Part shown: piece after piece, positions 34,923-43,319 of the stretch
Layout of the letters: each line of letters begins with the position of its first letter
Position numbering within the stretch: the stretch's first letter is position 1
Assembly: GCF_003955665.1 (NCBI RefSeq)
Contig: NZ_RXHU01000027.1
Coordinates: 1-64,000 of the forward strand
Reading direction: 5' to 3'
DNA length: 64,000 nt
Source: Paenibacillus whitsoniae
GTDB taxonomy: Bacteria; Bacillota; Bacilli; Paenibacillales; NBRC-103111
Position numbers and translations under genes: made by a program
The notes under the pieces: model-generated
What the model was told of the DNA's origin: nothing
What the model saw: only the letters and a program-made list of their open reading frames with translations
Database searches by the model: none

Positions 34923-35053
34923 GTGGCAGTACTCGACTCCCCTTCTGTTCGCTAGTGTCTCCCTAATTTACCCACCGGCTGAATTTGTATGTATAAATTC
35001 GAGTCTGGATGGCAAGATTTGGTTTATACTTGCAGAGAGGAGTGGAAACGACG

Positions 35054-35236
35054 ATGGAGCTAAACATGAGCGCAGAAGACGTACTCGGCCACATTGTACA
35101 GCTTCATAACAGCGGAGAATCACTGGCCAAAAAAAATGTAAAAAAGCAGCATCCCGATCTGATGAAAAACGCGCTGTACTATTATCCTAGCTGGGAACAC
35201 GCGATTCAAAAAACAGGCGTCGATCACGCCCACTAA
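35054..35236 (+). CDS. Small protein with a single HNH-associated repeat motif
   Basis: A 60-residue protein with AGAGGAG upstream. Residues about 23-57 (SLAKKNVKKQHPDLMKNALY then YYPSWEHAIQKTGVD) fit the pattern L-x-xx-V-x-x-x-x-P-x-L-x-x-x-A-x-x-x-[FY]-x-S-W-x-x-A-[LI]-x-x-x-G-[IV]-D found as repeats beside homing and HNH endonucleases. There is no nuclease domain here. DNA binding is plausible by analogy; function unknown. Confidence 0.75.
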   Translation: MELNMSAEDVLGHIVQLHNSGESLAKKNVKKQHPDLMKNALYYYPSWEHAIQKTGVDHAH

Positions 35237-35257
35237 CCAGATGAACTACAGCCTTCG

Positions 35258-35290
35258 ACCCTGGAAGATTTGGCTTCCGGGGCTTTTTTT
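35258..35290 (+). terminator. Intrinsic terminator after the HNH-repeat gene
   Basis: CCCTGGAAG ATTTGG CTTCCGGGG hairpin followed by seven T. Confidence 0.8.
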
Positions 35291-35292
35291 CG

Positions 35293-35469
35293 CTAATCCA
35301 GCACTTCCCATTCCACGCGCACGATGCGGTCGATCCACGTCCGAACCTTGATTTCAATGGCCTGTTCAATCTCTTCCTCCGTCATCTCGCCGAGTTTGTG
35401 CTCCGGAATTTCAAGCATATCCTGCTTCGTTACTTGTCCGTCTACGTCCAATTGAACCTTAATCCGCAT
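35293..35469 (-). CDS. Conserved hypothetical small acidic protein
   Basis: A 58-residue protein, MRIKVQLDVDGQVTKQDMLE then IPEHKLGEMTEEEIEQAIEI, ending WIDRIVRVEWEVLD. GGCGGGATTCCT precedes the ATG. It reads as a beta strand, an acidic helix (MTEEEIEQAIEIKVRTWI) and a final strand, resembling small beta-grasp-like phage or Bacillus proteins of unknown function. No membrane segment. It is convergent with the preceding gene, whose terminator abuts its stop. Confidence 0.65.
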   Translation of the reverse strand: MRIKVQLDVDGQVTKQDMLEIPEHKLGEMTEEEIEQAIEIKVRTWIDRIVRVEWEVLD

Positions 35470-35571
35470 AGGAATCCCGCCTTTTTTTATTATGAATAAA
35501 CCTTTCCATTGCGCCGCGGCTAGTTCTTATTTACAATAGAATTATTATATAAATGAAAAGAGGTCATGCAC

Positions 35572-35817
35572 ATGTCCCGTTCCCATGCCCAGAAAATGCG
35601 TCAGCGCCTGCTGCGCGAAGGCAAAACGGACCCCGGCCAGCAGCGGCTTACCTGGCACGGCATACATCCCGTTACCAAAACGACGCCAAGCTTGGCGGAA
35701 TCGAAAACCAAACAACAAAATAAGCACAAGTTAAGGAATCTGATCCACGACAGCGGAGCGGGTTCCTTTTCTATTTGCCGTGTTTACAGGCAGGCAACGC
35801 CTTGCTCCTTCATATAA
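35572..35817 (+). CDS. YqkK-like small basic protein
   Basis: An 81-residue, strongly basic protein starting MSRSHAQKMRQRLLREGKTD, with TKTTPSLAESKTKQQNKHKL; this resembles the uncharacterised B. subtilis YqkK family (xxSRAKKMRxKLxREG). I use the second ATG, since AGAGGT lies eight bases before it. The cysteine-containing last 15 residues do not look like the family, and the 3' end overlaps the convergent gene by 34 bases, so the true C-terminus may differ. Confidence 0.65.
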   Translation: MSRSHAQKMRQRLLREGKTDPGQQRLTWHGIHPVTKTTPSLAESKTKQQNKHKLRNLIHDSGAGSFSICRVYRQATPCSFI

Positions 35818-36023
35818 GCCAGAAGCGCAGCCTTCTCAGCTTCACTAAAGCTGTATTTGCAATCAAAACCGTTGTAATACAATTCCCACAACCGCGCCGC
35901 TCCTTCGGCGCCGATTTCAACTCTTGCTACGTACAGGGAATCCGGTTCGTCCTCGAACTGCAGTCCGACATGTGCAATGACCACCCCATCCTGCTGCTCC
36001 TGTTCGCAGTAGTCCAATTTCAT
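35784..36023 (-). CDS. Hypothetical protein, 79 residues
   Basis: An acidic soluble protein (MKLDYCEQEQQDGVVIAHVG ... YVARVEIGAEGAARLWELYY) ending FSEAEKAALLAYMKEQGVACL. AATAGGAGG lies nine bases before the ATG, a strong site, which supports expression. No family recognised. Confidence 0.7.
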   Translation of the reverse strand: MKLDYCEQEQQDGVVIAHVGLQFEDEPDSLYVARVEIGAEGAARLWELYYNGFDCKYSFSEAEKAALLAYMKEQGVACL

Positions 36024-36110
36024 CTGAGGTCGCCTCCTATTGAATTAATTGTTTTTTATTTATATAATATACTAATGCTTGTCAGAGTAAAACTCTAGGA
36101 GGAAGTACAT

Positions 36111-36377
36111 ATGGCCTACGATCCGCAAGTCGTTGATGCAACAATAGTAAGTGACAATCCGAAGAATGGTCTGTTTGAAGTTGTCGTCTCCTTGAAGGAC
36201 CGCAGCAAATGCCGTCTATTCTTTGAGCGCGACGCCGAAACAGGCGTAGGACGCGTAACCAACCTGAACCGCTTAATGAAAGAACCGTGCCCGATTTGCC
36301 GCAAAGACTACTTGTGCAACTGCCTGGACCGTTACAAGAACTCCATTGCAGATCAAGCGATGTCTCTTATTAAATAG
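36111..36377 (+). CDS. Hypothetical protein with a cysteine cluster
   Basis: An 88-residue protein (MAYDPQVVDATIVSDNPKNG ...) with CPICRKDYLCNCLDRY near the C-terminus. The spacing C-x2-C-x5-C-x-C suggests a metal-binding knuckle. CTAGGAGGAAGTACAT precedes the ATG. The N-terminal 50 residues look like a small beta domain. Family and function not recognised. Confidence 0.75.
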   Translation: MAYDPQVVDATIVSDNPKNGLFEVVVSLKDRSKCRLFFERDAETGVGRVTNLNRLMKEPCPICRKDYLCNCLDRYKNSIADQAMSLIK

Positions 36378-36385
36378 CGCAACGC

Positions 36386-36435
36386 AAAAACCCCTTTCGC
36401 CGCGAAACCTCGCAGCCGAAGGGGTTCTTCTTTTG
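36386..36435. terminator. Bidirectional terminator
   Basis: AAAAACCCCTT and AAGGGGTT enclose a GC-rich loop; T runs follow on both strands. It serves the cysteine-cluster gene (plus) and the next gene (minus). Confidence 0.85.
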
Positions 36436-36446
36436 TATACGATCAT

Positions 36447-36677
36447 TCACTCGTAAATGGCCTTATATAAGCCTTGCAGCAAGCTCGTGTAGTTTGACTT
36501 GTCATAGGTAATTTCAGTAAATGAAACATGAATCACTTTATTGCTTGTTTTGACTATAAAAAAGCTTTCATCCGTATTCATAGGATCGATATACGTATAG
36601 CATTCCAGTTGAGTACTTCCGGTTTGCTGCCGCAAGAATGCGGTCGCTTCCTCACTTGCTTGCGCAAATTTAGGCAT
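36447..36677 (-). CDS. Hypothetical protein, 76 residues
   Basis: A small soluble protein (MPKFAQASEEATAFLRQQTG ... ITYDKSNYTSLLQGLYKAIYE) with GGGGAGGAACAAGTCC before the ATG. It reads as helix, beta hairpin, helix. No family recognised; no membrane segment. Confidence 0.7.
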   Translation of the reverse strand: MPKFAQASEEATAFLRQQTGSTQLECYTYIDPMNTDESFFIVKTSNKVIHVSFTEITYDKSNYTSLLQGLYKAIYE

Positions 36678-36715
36678 GGACTTGTTCCTCCCCTATTGTC
36701 AGACAGGATTCGTCT

Positions 36716-37147
36716 TTATTTCAAACGCGCTCGCTTCTTCTTTAAGGCCATGTAACCGCCCAGCATCGATACGGGGACAATCGCAATAAAGCCAAGAAGC
36801 TCGTACCAGAGCGGAACAGATTGATCCGTGAGCATACTGTCGAACCCAATCCCGGCACCGATAACCCCGATGATCGCCGCATTGAAAATCTCCGCACGCC
36901 GCGCAATGCGAGCCGTCATATAGCTGCCGAACAGCGTCCAGGACAACCCCATAACGAGCAGCAGCAGCATAAGTCCCACATTATCATACAGCTTCTGCAG
37001 TTCACTGTCGCTCAGCGTGCTATCTGCAAAAAACAGTGAACCGATCAACCCCGACGTCAACAGTGTGCCGAAATTGTCGATGCAAAGTCCGATTAACACT
37101 CCTATGAAATGGAATTTGCGCTCCCTCTTTTGTTCACCTTCACTCAT
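36716..37147 (-). CDS. Four-helix membrane protein of unknown function
   Basis: 143 residues, about four membrane segments: FIGVLIGLCIDNFGTLLTSGL, LMLLLLVMGLSWTLFG, AAIIGVIGAGIGF and ELLGFIAIVPVSMLGGYMAL, with a basic C-terminus (KKKRARLK). AAGGTGAACAAAAG-type sequence lies within the start region, and a weak site precedes the ATG. Family not assigned. Confidence 0.75.
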   Translation of the reverse strand: MSEGEQKRERKFHFIGVLIGLCIDNFGTLLTSGLIGSLFFADSTLSDSELQKLYDNVGLMLLLLVMGLSWTLFGSYMTARIARRAEIFNAAIIGVIGAGIGFDSMLTDQSVPLWYELLGFIAIVPVSMLGGYMALKKKRARLK

Positions 37148-37224
37148 AGACTAACCTTCTCTCCTGATCCCATCGCTCTCACAATCTTCCCCATCATATC
37201 ATGTGAAAAGAGGCATCGCCAATT

Positions 37225-38322
37225 TTAAGTACCGGCTTTCCACCACACTGGCTTTAACTCCCGCAAAGCTTGCAGGGACAGCGTTTGGCCGATCCGCGGC
37301 GTCACAATTCGTATTCCTTTGCGTGCAGCCGCAGCAAACGCCCGCTCAACAGGCTCCGTCCAGCTATGAACGGATAAGGTGAAAGCACCCCAATGGATTG
37401 GCACTAGCACATCTCCACGCACATCCTCATGTGCCTGCACCGTCTCCTCCGGCAACATGTGAATATCCGCCCATCTTCTGTCATACTGCCCGCATTCCAT
37501 TAGGGTAAGATCAAACGGGCCATACTTTTCGCCAATTTGCTTAAAATGAGGCGTATACCCGCTGTCGCCGCTGAAAAAGACGGCATGCGACGCGCCTTTG
37601 ATCACCCACGAACACCACAGCGTCGCGCCGCGGTCCGTTAGGCTCCGGCCGGAGAAATGGTTAGCCGGCGTACACGCCAGTTCCAGCCCTGCGTAACTCG
37701 TCTCTTCCCACCAGTCGTGATCCTCGATCCGATCTTCCGATACACCCCAACGCCGCAAGTGCGAGCCGACGCCAAGGGGGACGATGAACTTGCCTACTTT
37801 ATGCTGAATGCGCTTGATCGTGCCATAATCGAGATGATCATAATGATCGTGCGATAAAATGACAGCATCTACGCGCGGCAGTTCATGAATGTCAAACGGC
37901 AGCGTACCGCTGTAACGCGGCTTCCCAAACCACGGAAACGGCGACGGCGTGCGGCCGAACATCGGATCAAGCAGCAGCGTCTTGCCCTCGATGTGAAGCA
38001 TAGCTGCGGAATGACCGAACCATGTCAGCTTCAGTTCTGAGGCGTCTGTCGACTCGAGCGCAGGCCGATCCATCTCTAGCGGCCGGGACGGCCTAATGCT
38101 CGGCGATGCCATTTCCCGCATCACCTTCACCATTTCCCCTACATTCATGTTCATATTCGGCGGCACCGGATTTTCGAATTTTTTGCCGGTAAATTGCCGC
38201 GAGCGCACAATCGCAGCGCTCTTCTGCCCGGCAGGTTTGCGCCCGAATGGCGGATATAGCCGCATAAAGCCCATAACCGCCAAAATGACGATAAGTATCG
38301 CGATGATCCAAACTGCTATCAT
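37225..38322 (-). CDS. MBL-fold metal-dependent hydrolase, membrane-anchored, NAPE-PLD-like
   Basis: The 365 residues start with a membrane helix (MIAVWIIAILIVILAVMG) and a linker, then a metallo-beta-lactamase domain: LTWFGHSAAMLHIEGKTLLL, the metal motif SHDHYDHLD, NHFSGRSL, FSGDSGYTPHF and PIHWGAF. This matches the branch that includes N-acylphosphatidylethanolamine phospholipase D; the bacterial substrate is unknown. I start at the ATG at 38322 because GGAGGTACAGAAA precedes it. Confidence 0.87.
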   Translation of the reverse strand: MIAVWIIAILIVILAVMGFMRLYPPFGRKPAGQKSAAIVRSRQFTGKKFENPVPPNMNMNVGEMVKVMREMASPSIRPSRPLEMDRPALESTDASELKLTWFGHSAAMLHIEGKTLLLDPMFGRTPSPFPWFGKPRYSGTLPFDIHELPRVDAVILSHDHYDHLDYGTIKRIQHKVGKFIVPLGVGSHLRRWGVSEDRIEDHDWWEETSYAGLELACTPANHFSGRSLTDRGATLWCSWVIKGASHAVFFSGDSGYTPHFKQIGEKYGPFDLTLMECGQYDRRWADIHMLPEETVQAHEDVRGDVLVPIHWGAFTLSVHSWTEPVERAFAAAARKGIRIVTPRIGQTLSLQALRELKPVWWKAGT

Positions 38323-38553
38323 TTTCTGTACCTCCATGCTGCATCGTCGTTCGTCCGCCAATCCCAATTCTTCTGCCATGGATTGCATAGACTAGATGTA
38401 ATAACGTACAAAAGTCGGGCTTGGTTCCAAATATAATTTCCCTTGATAATCGGGACACCAGCACAATCCATCGCTTCGCCCAAACATTCCGCGAAAATGG
38501 TCATAAGCTATCATCGAAACACCAATCAAATAACACTTTGGAGGCTGATTTGA

Positions 38554-38646
38554 ATGAGTTGTGGAACTGGTTATGGTACTTCTGCGGCGGCTGTATTGGT
38601 ACTTTTCATCTTGCTTGTTATCATCACAAGTGCTTTTGTTTGGTAA
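38554..38646 (+). CDS. YjcZ-family sporulation micropeptide
   Basis: A 30-residue peptide, MSCGTGYGTSAAAVLVLFIL then LVIITSAFVW, with GGAGG nine bases before the ATG. The MSCG-YG start and hydrophobic LVLFILLVII core are those of the YjcZ family, which is found in spore formers and linked to sporulation. Single membrane helix; exact role unknown. A strong terminator follows. Confidence 0.85.
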   Translation: MSCGTGYGTSAAAVLVLFILLVIITSAFVW

Positions 38647-38660
38647 TTAAACCCGATACA

Positions 38661-38694
38661 AAGAGCCTGCCTGGTGAACCAGGCAGGCTCTTTG
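38661..38694 (+). terminator. Intrinsic terminator of the YjcZ gene
   Basis: AAAGAGCCTGCCTGG TGAA CCAGGCAGGCTCTTT: a 15-bp perfect stem. Confidence 0.88.
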
Positions 38695-38765
38695 ACATTA
38701 AAACCACTGTTTTTCAATCTCCTTCACGGATCTGCCATCAGCAAGATGCTATTCTTCCTGACTGA

Positions 38766-38802
38766 CATTAAAAACCCAATAAATCTTATAGATTTATTGG
38801 GT
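38766..38802 (-). terminator. Intrinsic terminator of spo0A
   Basis: Perfect 13-bp arms ACCCAATAAATCT and AGATTTATTGGGT around a 3-base loop, followed on the minus strand by TTTTT. It lies about 40 bases after the spo0A stop. Confidence 0.85.
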
Positions 38803-38839
38803 GAGACATGAAAAGCTTATAGGCCTATTCTTCCCGCTT

Positions 38840-39646
38840 TCAAGACACCTTATGCTCAATCCGCAATTTATCCGCCACCATAGCGATAAACTCCGAATTT
38901 GTCGGTTTCGACTTCGAAATATTAATCGTATAGCCGAAAATAAAGGAGATGCTGTCGATGTTGCCGCGCGTCCAAGCGACTTCAATCGCGTGGCGGATGG
39001 CGCGTTCGACGCGGCTAGGCGTCGTTTTGTATTTTTCCGCGATGGCCGGATAAAGCGTCTTCGTGATTGCCCCCAAAATTTCGATGTTGTTATACACCAT
39101 CGTAATCGCTTCGCGTAAATACTGGTATCCTTTAATGTGTGCAGGCACACCAATTTCGTGAATAATTGTCGTAATATTGGCGTCAAGGTTTTTGCCTTTC
39201 GGCATTTGCACGACGTTTGCCCGCGGTGCCGAAGAAGATGAAGGCGCAGACATCGCCAACGAAGGGTTACCCGCCAATTGGCGAATACGATTCGTGAGGG
39301 TTTCCATATCAAAAGGCTTCAGTATGTAATAAGATGCGCCAAGCTGTACAGCTTTTTGCGTAATATTTTCTTGGCCAAATGCGGTCAGCATAATGATTTT
39401 CGGCTGAGATGGCAGGTTCAGTTCGCGCATTTTCTCCAATACACCGAGTCCATCCAGATGAGGCATAATAATATCTAAAATGAGAACATCCGGTAACTCC
39501 CGTTGTTCTTCGAGAAAACGAAGCACTTCGTTGCCATTGTAGGCAACGCCGACAATTTCCATGTCCTCCTGTTCACCGATGAACTCTGATAATAAATGGA
39601 TGAATTCGCGATTATCATCCGCAAGAAGCACTTGAATTTTCCGCAA
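38840..39646 (-). CDS. spo0A: Sporulation master response regulator Spo0A
   Basis: Spo0A is activated by the phosphorelay and controls entry into sporulation. The receiver domain (about 1-125) has the acidic pocket ADDNRE, the phosphoacceptor aspartate in [20 protein letters not shown] and the lysine in YILKPFD. The C-terminal DNA-binding domain (about 155-268) shows [19 protein letters not shown] and [17 protein letters not shown]. Start is a TTG at 39646 with AAAGGAGG eight bases upstream, giving [14 protein letters not shown] and 268 residues (267 in B. subtilis). Confidence 0.97.
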   Translation of the reverse strand: MRKIQVLLADDNREFIHLLSEFIGEQEDMEIVGVAYNGNEVLRFLEEQRELPDVLILDIIMPHLDGLGVLEKMRELNLPSQPKIIMLTAFGQENITQKAVQLGASYYILKPFDMETLTNRIRQLAGNPSLAMSAPSSSSAPRANVVQMPKGKNLDANITTIIHEIGVPAHIKGYQYLREAITMVYNNIEILGAITKTLYPAIAEKYKTTPSRVERAIRHAIEVAWTRGNIDSISFIFGYTINISKSKPTNSEFIAMVADKLRIEHKVS

Positions 39647-39703
39647 AATAATATCCTCCTTTAGCATTCTAACCTGTTGGATTATTTTTCTCTCTTATGT
39701 AAC

Positions 39704-39732
39704 GTATTCGACACTTCGTTTTAAAATCCTTC
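39704..39732 (-). promoter_or_regulatory. Sigma-H promoter of spo0A
   Basis: GAAGGATTT (39724-39732), 11-base spacer, GTCGAATAC (39704-39712): both elements fit the sigma-H consensus. One 0A box overlaps the -10 and another abuts the -35. Confidence 0.8.
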
Positions 39733-39813
39733 TGTCGAATATTATTTTTCTTTTCTTTTCTTAGATATTCTTATATAATAAAATATTTGTAGTTCATTCA
39801 ACATTATTCGACA
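39707..39813 (-). promoter_or_regulatory. Three Spo0A boxes upstream of spo0A
   Basis: The core TGTCGAA (or its complement TTCGACA) occurs at 39707-39713, 39733-39739 and 39807-39813. The outer two are on the minus strand, exactly 100 bases apart; the middle one is on the plus strand. This fits autoregulation by phosphorylated Spo0A, as known in B. subtilis. Confidence 0.8.
39772..39801 (-). promoter_or_regulatory. Candidate vegetative sigma-A promoter of spo0A
   Basis: TTGAAT (39796-39801), 18-base spacer, TATATA (39772-39777), upstream of the sigma-H promoter, the order known for B. subtilis Pv and Ps. Confidence 0.5.
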
Positions 39814-39879
39814 AATTCACTGCAATCTCGCTTGACGATTGTAGAATCCGCTAAAGAAAACATTAAAGAATCAAAGGCT

Positions 39880-41220
39880 TTAACTCGCCTTTGATTCTTT
39901 GAAGGAATCCTCTGCCGAAGGACGAAGGATAATACCGGAATCTTGAAGCATCCACTCAATAAAGCAACCATATCCGCTCGTTGGATCGTTTACGAAGACA
40001 TGCGTCACTGCACCGATCAGCTTGCCGTTCTGAATAATGGGGCTTCCGCTCATGCCTTGTACGATTCCGCCGGTTTTCTCAAGCAGTCGCGGGTCGGTAA
40101 TTTTAATGACCATGCCTTTCGTACCTGGAACATCCTGCTTTGAAACATGCACGATTTGAATATCGAATTTCTCCACTTTCTGCCCTTCCAACACGGTATA
40201 GATTTGCGCAGGACCTTCTTTGACTTCTTCTGCAAAAGCGACAGGGATCGCTTCCTTATCTAGACTATGGTCGGGAGCGCCATACATTTTGCCGAAAATA
40301 CCGAATGCCGTATTGCGCTCAATGTTGCCAATCACTTTGCTGTCTTTATACAGCGTGGCATGTTTTTCTCCGGGGTCGCCATTATGGCTCTTGGAGATCG
40401 ACGTCACATTCGAATAGACAATGTCACCGTCGCCCACTATAATAGGTGTCTGCGTATCCATATCCGTTATGACATGTCCTAGCGCTCCATAAACGCCTTG
40501 ATCGGGCGCATAGAACGTCAAGGTGCCTACGCCGGCCGCGGAATCACGGATATAGAGGCCTAGTCGGTAGGACTTGTCCACAACATCGTAGACAGGCTGC
40601 AGCTTAATTTTCATTTCTTGATTATTGCGCAAAATCAACAACTCAAGCGGTGTCTTGCTTTCGCCGGATTTGGCGACCAGATCAGCGACCTTGCTGACGT
40701 CCTTGGAATCCTTACCGTTGATTTTCATAATCATATCGCCGACTTGAATTTTTGCTTCTTCCCCCGGTGAAACTTTTTGGTCTGGGGCAACAGTAACCAA
40801 GTGATGGCCCACGACCAGAATGCCGGCGGACTTAATCTTGACGCCGATTGTCTGACCGCCGGGAATCACTTTCAAGTCCGGCACGACGTTGACTTTTACT
40901 GTTTTGATCGGAATAGCTCCGAATAGCTTGAGTTTCATTTCGGTTTGACCGGAACGGTCGGATTGCAGAGAAATCGGCTCGTTCAAATTAACTTGAAATG
41001 AGTGCTCGGCACTGCCGTTAACTTTAACGATATCCGGATCTTTCACCGTGACTTGGGCGCTGACCGGCATCGCTAGCTGAAGCTGCTTACCTTGACCGCT
41101 AAATAAGCGAAGTTCCTGGGGGAAGGAGGCAAAACTTTGAAAAGGTGGGGACAAACTGACCAAACATACGAGAAAGACGAGCAAGAGTCCGAACAATCTT
41201 TTTCTTTGGCCTGACTGCAC
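39880..41220 (-). CDS. spoIVB: SpoIVB peptidase
   Basis: SpoIVB is a secreted forespore serine protease (family S55) that cuts SpoIVFA and so triggers pro-sigma-K processing. The 446 residues have an N-terminal membrane anchor/signal (FGLLLVFLVCLVSL), a PDZ domain (about 110-200, GEEAKIQVGDMIMKINGKDS), the catalytic histidine in YGALGHVITDMDT and the serine in GIVQGMSGSPIIQNGKLIGA. I use the GTG at 41220, ten bases after GGGAG. Position next to recN and spo0A is as in B. subtilis. Confidence 0.95.
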   Translation of the reverse strand: MQSGQRKRLFGLLLVFLVCLVSLSPPFQSFASFPQELRLFSGQGKQLQLAMPVSAQVTVKDPDIVKVNGSAEHSFQVNLNEPISLQSDRSGQTEMKLKLFGAIPIKTVKVNVVPDLKVIPGGQTIGVKIKSAGILVVGHHLVTVAPDQKVSPGEEAKIQVGDMIMKINGKDSKDVSKVADLVAKSGESKTPLELLILRNNQEMKIKLQPVYDVVDKSYRLGLYIRDSAAGVGTLTFYAPDQGVYGALGHVITDMDTQTPIIVGDGDIVYSNVTSISKSHNGDPGEKHATLYKDSKVIGNIERNTAFGIFGKMYGAPDHSLDKEAIPVAFAEEVKEGPAQIYTVLEGQKVEKFDIQIVHVSKQDVPGTKGMVIKITDPRLLEKTGGIVQGMSGSPIIQNGKLIGAVTHVFVNDPTSGYGCFIEWMLQDSGIILRPSAEDSFKESKAS

Positions 41221-41338
41221 TATGATCACGCTCCCTCACAATTCCTTGAGCCCTGACGAACATCCTCGTCAAATGCGTACCTATAAGTTAACCCCAGTCC
41301 CCCTGTTTTATAACTGAAAATGATGCCTAACTATACTT

Positions 41339-43066
41339 TCATGTCCTTGCTTTCTTGTTTTTTGCCATGGTGAGCATTTCACCCGCATGATGAAGCGTCG
41401 TTTCCGTCACTTCCACTCCGCCGAGCATTCTCGCCAGCTCTTCGATCCGCCCGCTCTCCGGCAAATCCTGAACCCGCGTAAATGTGCGCTCCTGGTCAAT
41501 CTCCTTGCGAATATAAAAATGAACGTCCGCAAAGCTCGCCACCTGCGGCAAATGCGTGATCGAGAACACTTGGCACGCTGCCGAAAGCACAGCCATTTTC
41601 TCCGCAATGGCTTGCGCTGCGCGGCCGCTAACTCCCGTATCGACTTCGTCAAACACCAAGACAGGAATCTGATCGATCCGAGCAAAAATGGCTTTCATCG
41701 CCAGCATAATCCGCGACAACTCCCCGCCGGAGGCAATCTTGCTTAAGCCGCGAAGCGGCTCCCCAGGGTTCGGCGCCATCATGAACTCGACTTGATCGAT
41801 GCCCTGGCGGTTGAAGCGGACCCTGACACCATCAACTTCAATGCCTCGCTCGTCCGGGATTTGATCGATTTGTACGCTGAACTGCGTGCGTTCCATCTGC
41901 AAATCCCGAAGCTCATGCTCGATTTGTCGAGCCAAGTCTTCCGCAATGCGTTTGCGCAGCTTAGACAAATCCAACGCATGGGCGGCTAGCTCCGCCCCCG
42001 CCGCGGCCAGCTTCTGCTCGAGCTTTTGCACATATTCATCTTTATTCTCAATCGTGTCGACTTCCGCCTTAATCTTCTCTAAATACGCCAGAATCTCCGG
42101 AATATTCTCTCCGTATTTCCGTCTCAGTGTCGTGATCGAATCGAGCCGCTGTTCGATAAAATCAAGCCGAGAGGGATTAAACTCAATCTCATCACGATAA
42201 TCCCTTAATTGAAAGGCCGCATCCTCCAATTGATAAAATGCGGTCTGTGCCTGCTCCAAAAGCGGGGCCAATTTCGCTGGATCAAGCTGAACGATGTCTT
42301 GTAGCCGGGAAACGGTTTTCCCTGCGGAATCCAGGGCACGATTCGTCGCATATAGAAAATCGTAAGCCTCCGACGAGCTTTGATACAGCTTTTCGGCGTT
42401 CGCCAGCTTGCGTTTCTCTTCGGCCAGCGCTTCGTCTTCGCCAACCTTCAGCTTGGCGCTCGAGATTTCATCAATTTGAAAACGGTATAAATCCAGCATC
42501 TGCAGCGCCTGCTTGCTCGTCTCCTGCAGATCGCGGAGTTCTTTCTCAATCCTTATATAAGCATTATAACTTGCCTCATAAGCGGCTTTGACCACTTCAA
42601 TTTCCTCATCCCCGAAAGCATCCAGCGAATGAATATGCTCCTCGACTTGCAGCAAAGACTGATGCTCATGCTGGCCGTGGATGTTGACCAACCACTCCCC
42701 CGTTTTGCGCAGCATCGTCATATTGACCAATTGCCCGTTGATGCGGGAAGAGCTTTTGCCTGTCGCCGTAATCTCCCGCCGAATCACGAGATGCTCCCCT
42801 GGATCACCTTCAATCCCGAGCTCTGTGAGCGTCGCCCATACCGGATGATCCGAAGGCAGCTCGAACATTGCCTCAATCTCCGCTTTATCCGCACCGTAGC
42901 GGACCAACTCTGAAGAGCCTCGGCCTCCGGCAACGAGTGTCAACGCATCAATAATAATCGACTTCCCGGCGCCGGTTTCCCCGGTTAGCACATGAAAGCC
43001 GGATTTAAACCGAATATGTACATGTTCAATGACCGCTAAATTCCGAATGGATAACTCTGTTAGCAT
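41339..43066 (-). CDS. recN: DNA repair protein RecN
   Basis: An SMC-like ATPase acting early at DNA double-strand breaks. The 575 residues show Walker A (LTGETGAGKSIIIDAL), a long coiled-coil middle region, the ABC signature (SKIASGGELSRIMLAMK) and Walker B (PVLVFDEVDTGVSGRAAQ). Length matches B. subtilis RecN. Start at the ATG at 43066 behind CAGGAGG. Confidence 0.96.
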   Translation of the reverse strand: MLTELSIRNLAVIEHVHIRFKSGFHVLTGETGAGKSIIIDALTLVAGGRGSSELVRYGADKAEIEAMFELPSDHPVWATLTELGIEGDPGEHLVIRREITATGKSSSRINGQLVNMTMLRKTGEWLVNIHGQHEHQSLLQVEEHIHSLDAFGDEEIEVVKAAYEASYNAYIRIEKELRDLQETSKQALQMLDLYRFQIDEISSAKLKVGEDEALAEEKRKLANAEKLYQSSSEAYDFLYATNRALDSAGKTVSRLQDIVQLDPAKLAPLLEQAQTAFYQLEDAAFQLRDYRDEIEFNPSRLDFIEQRLDSITTLRRKYGENIPEILAYLEKIKAEVDTIENKDEYVQKLEQKLAAAGAELAAHALDLSKLRKRIAEDLARQIEHELRDLQMERTQFSVQIDQIPDERGIEVDGVRVRFNRQGIDQVEFMMAPNPGEPLRGLSKIASGGELSRIMLAMKAIFARIDQIPVLVFDEVDTGVSGRAAQAIAEKMAVLSAACQVFSITHLPQVASFADVHFYIRKEIDQERTFTRVQDLPESGRIEELARMLGGVEVTETTLHHAGEMLTMAKNKKART

Positions 43067-43276
43067 GCCCGCCTCCTGGAACATTTATGTATGTTAGTGT
43101 CTCAAGTTACTTCAAATTATGACCGAACACAGGTTCGGTGTCAAGGGAACAATTTCGAGAAATGAGGGCTACAATAGGAGCTGAAAGCGAGAAGAATATG
43201 CTCGAGAGCGAAAGAATCGAAGGCACGACAAATAAGGTCATGAGGGGGATCGCGAGGTTGCGTAAGTTGGACAATC

Positions 43277-43296
43277 GGGAGGGCCAAAGCCCTCCC
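43277..43296. terminator. Hairpin after argR, possible terminator
   Basis: GGGAGGGC CAAA GCCCTCCC perfect stem, but no T-tract on the minus strand. The rest of 43067-43319 holds nothing I recognise. Confidence 0.45.
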
Positions 43297-43319
43297 AATT
43301 TGAGGAAAGTATGAATCTG

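Noticed and set aside
41221-41338. Sigma-F or sigma-G promoter of spoIVB
   Set aside because: GTTATA and GGTTAACTTA are roughly placed but match the consensus too poorly to annotate.
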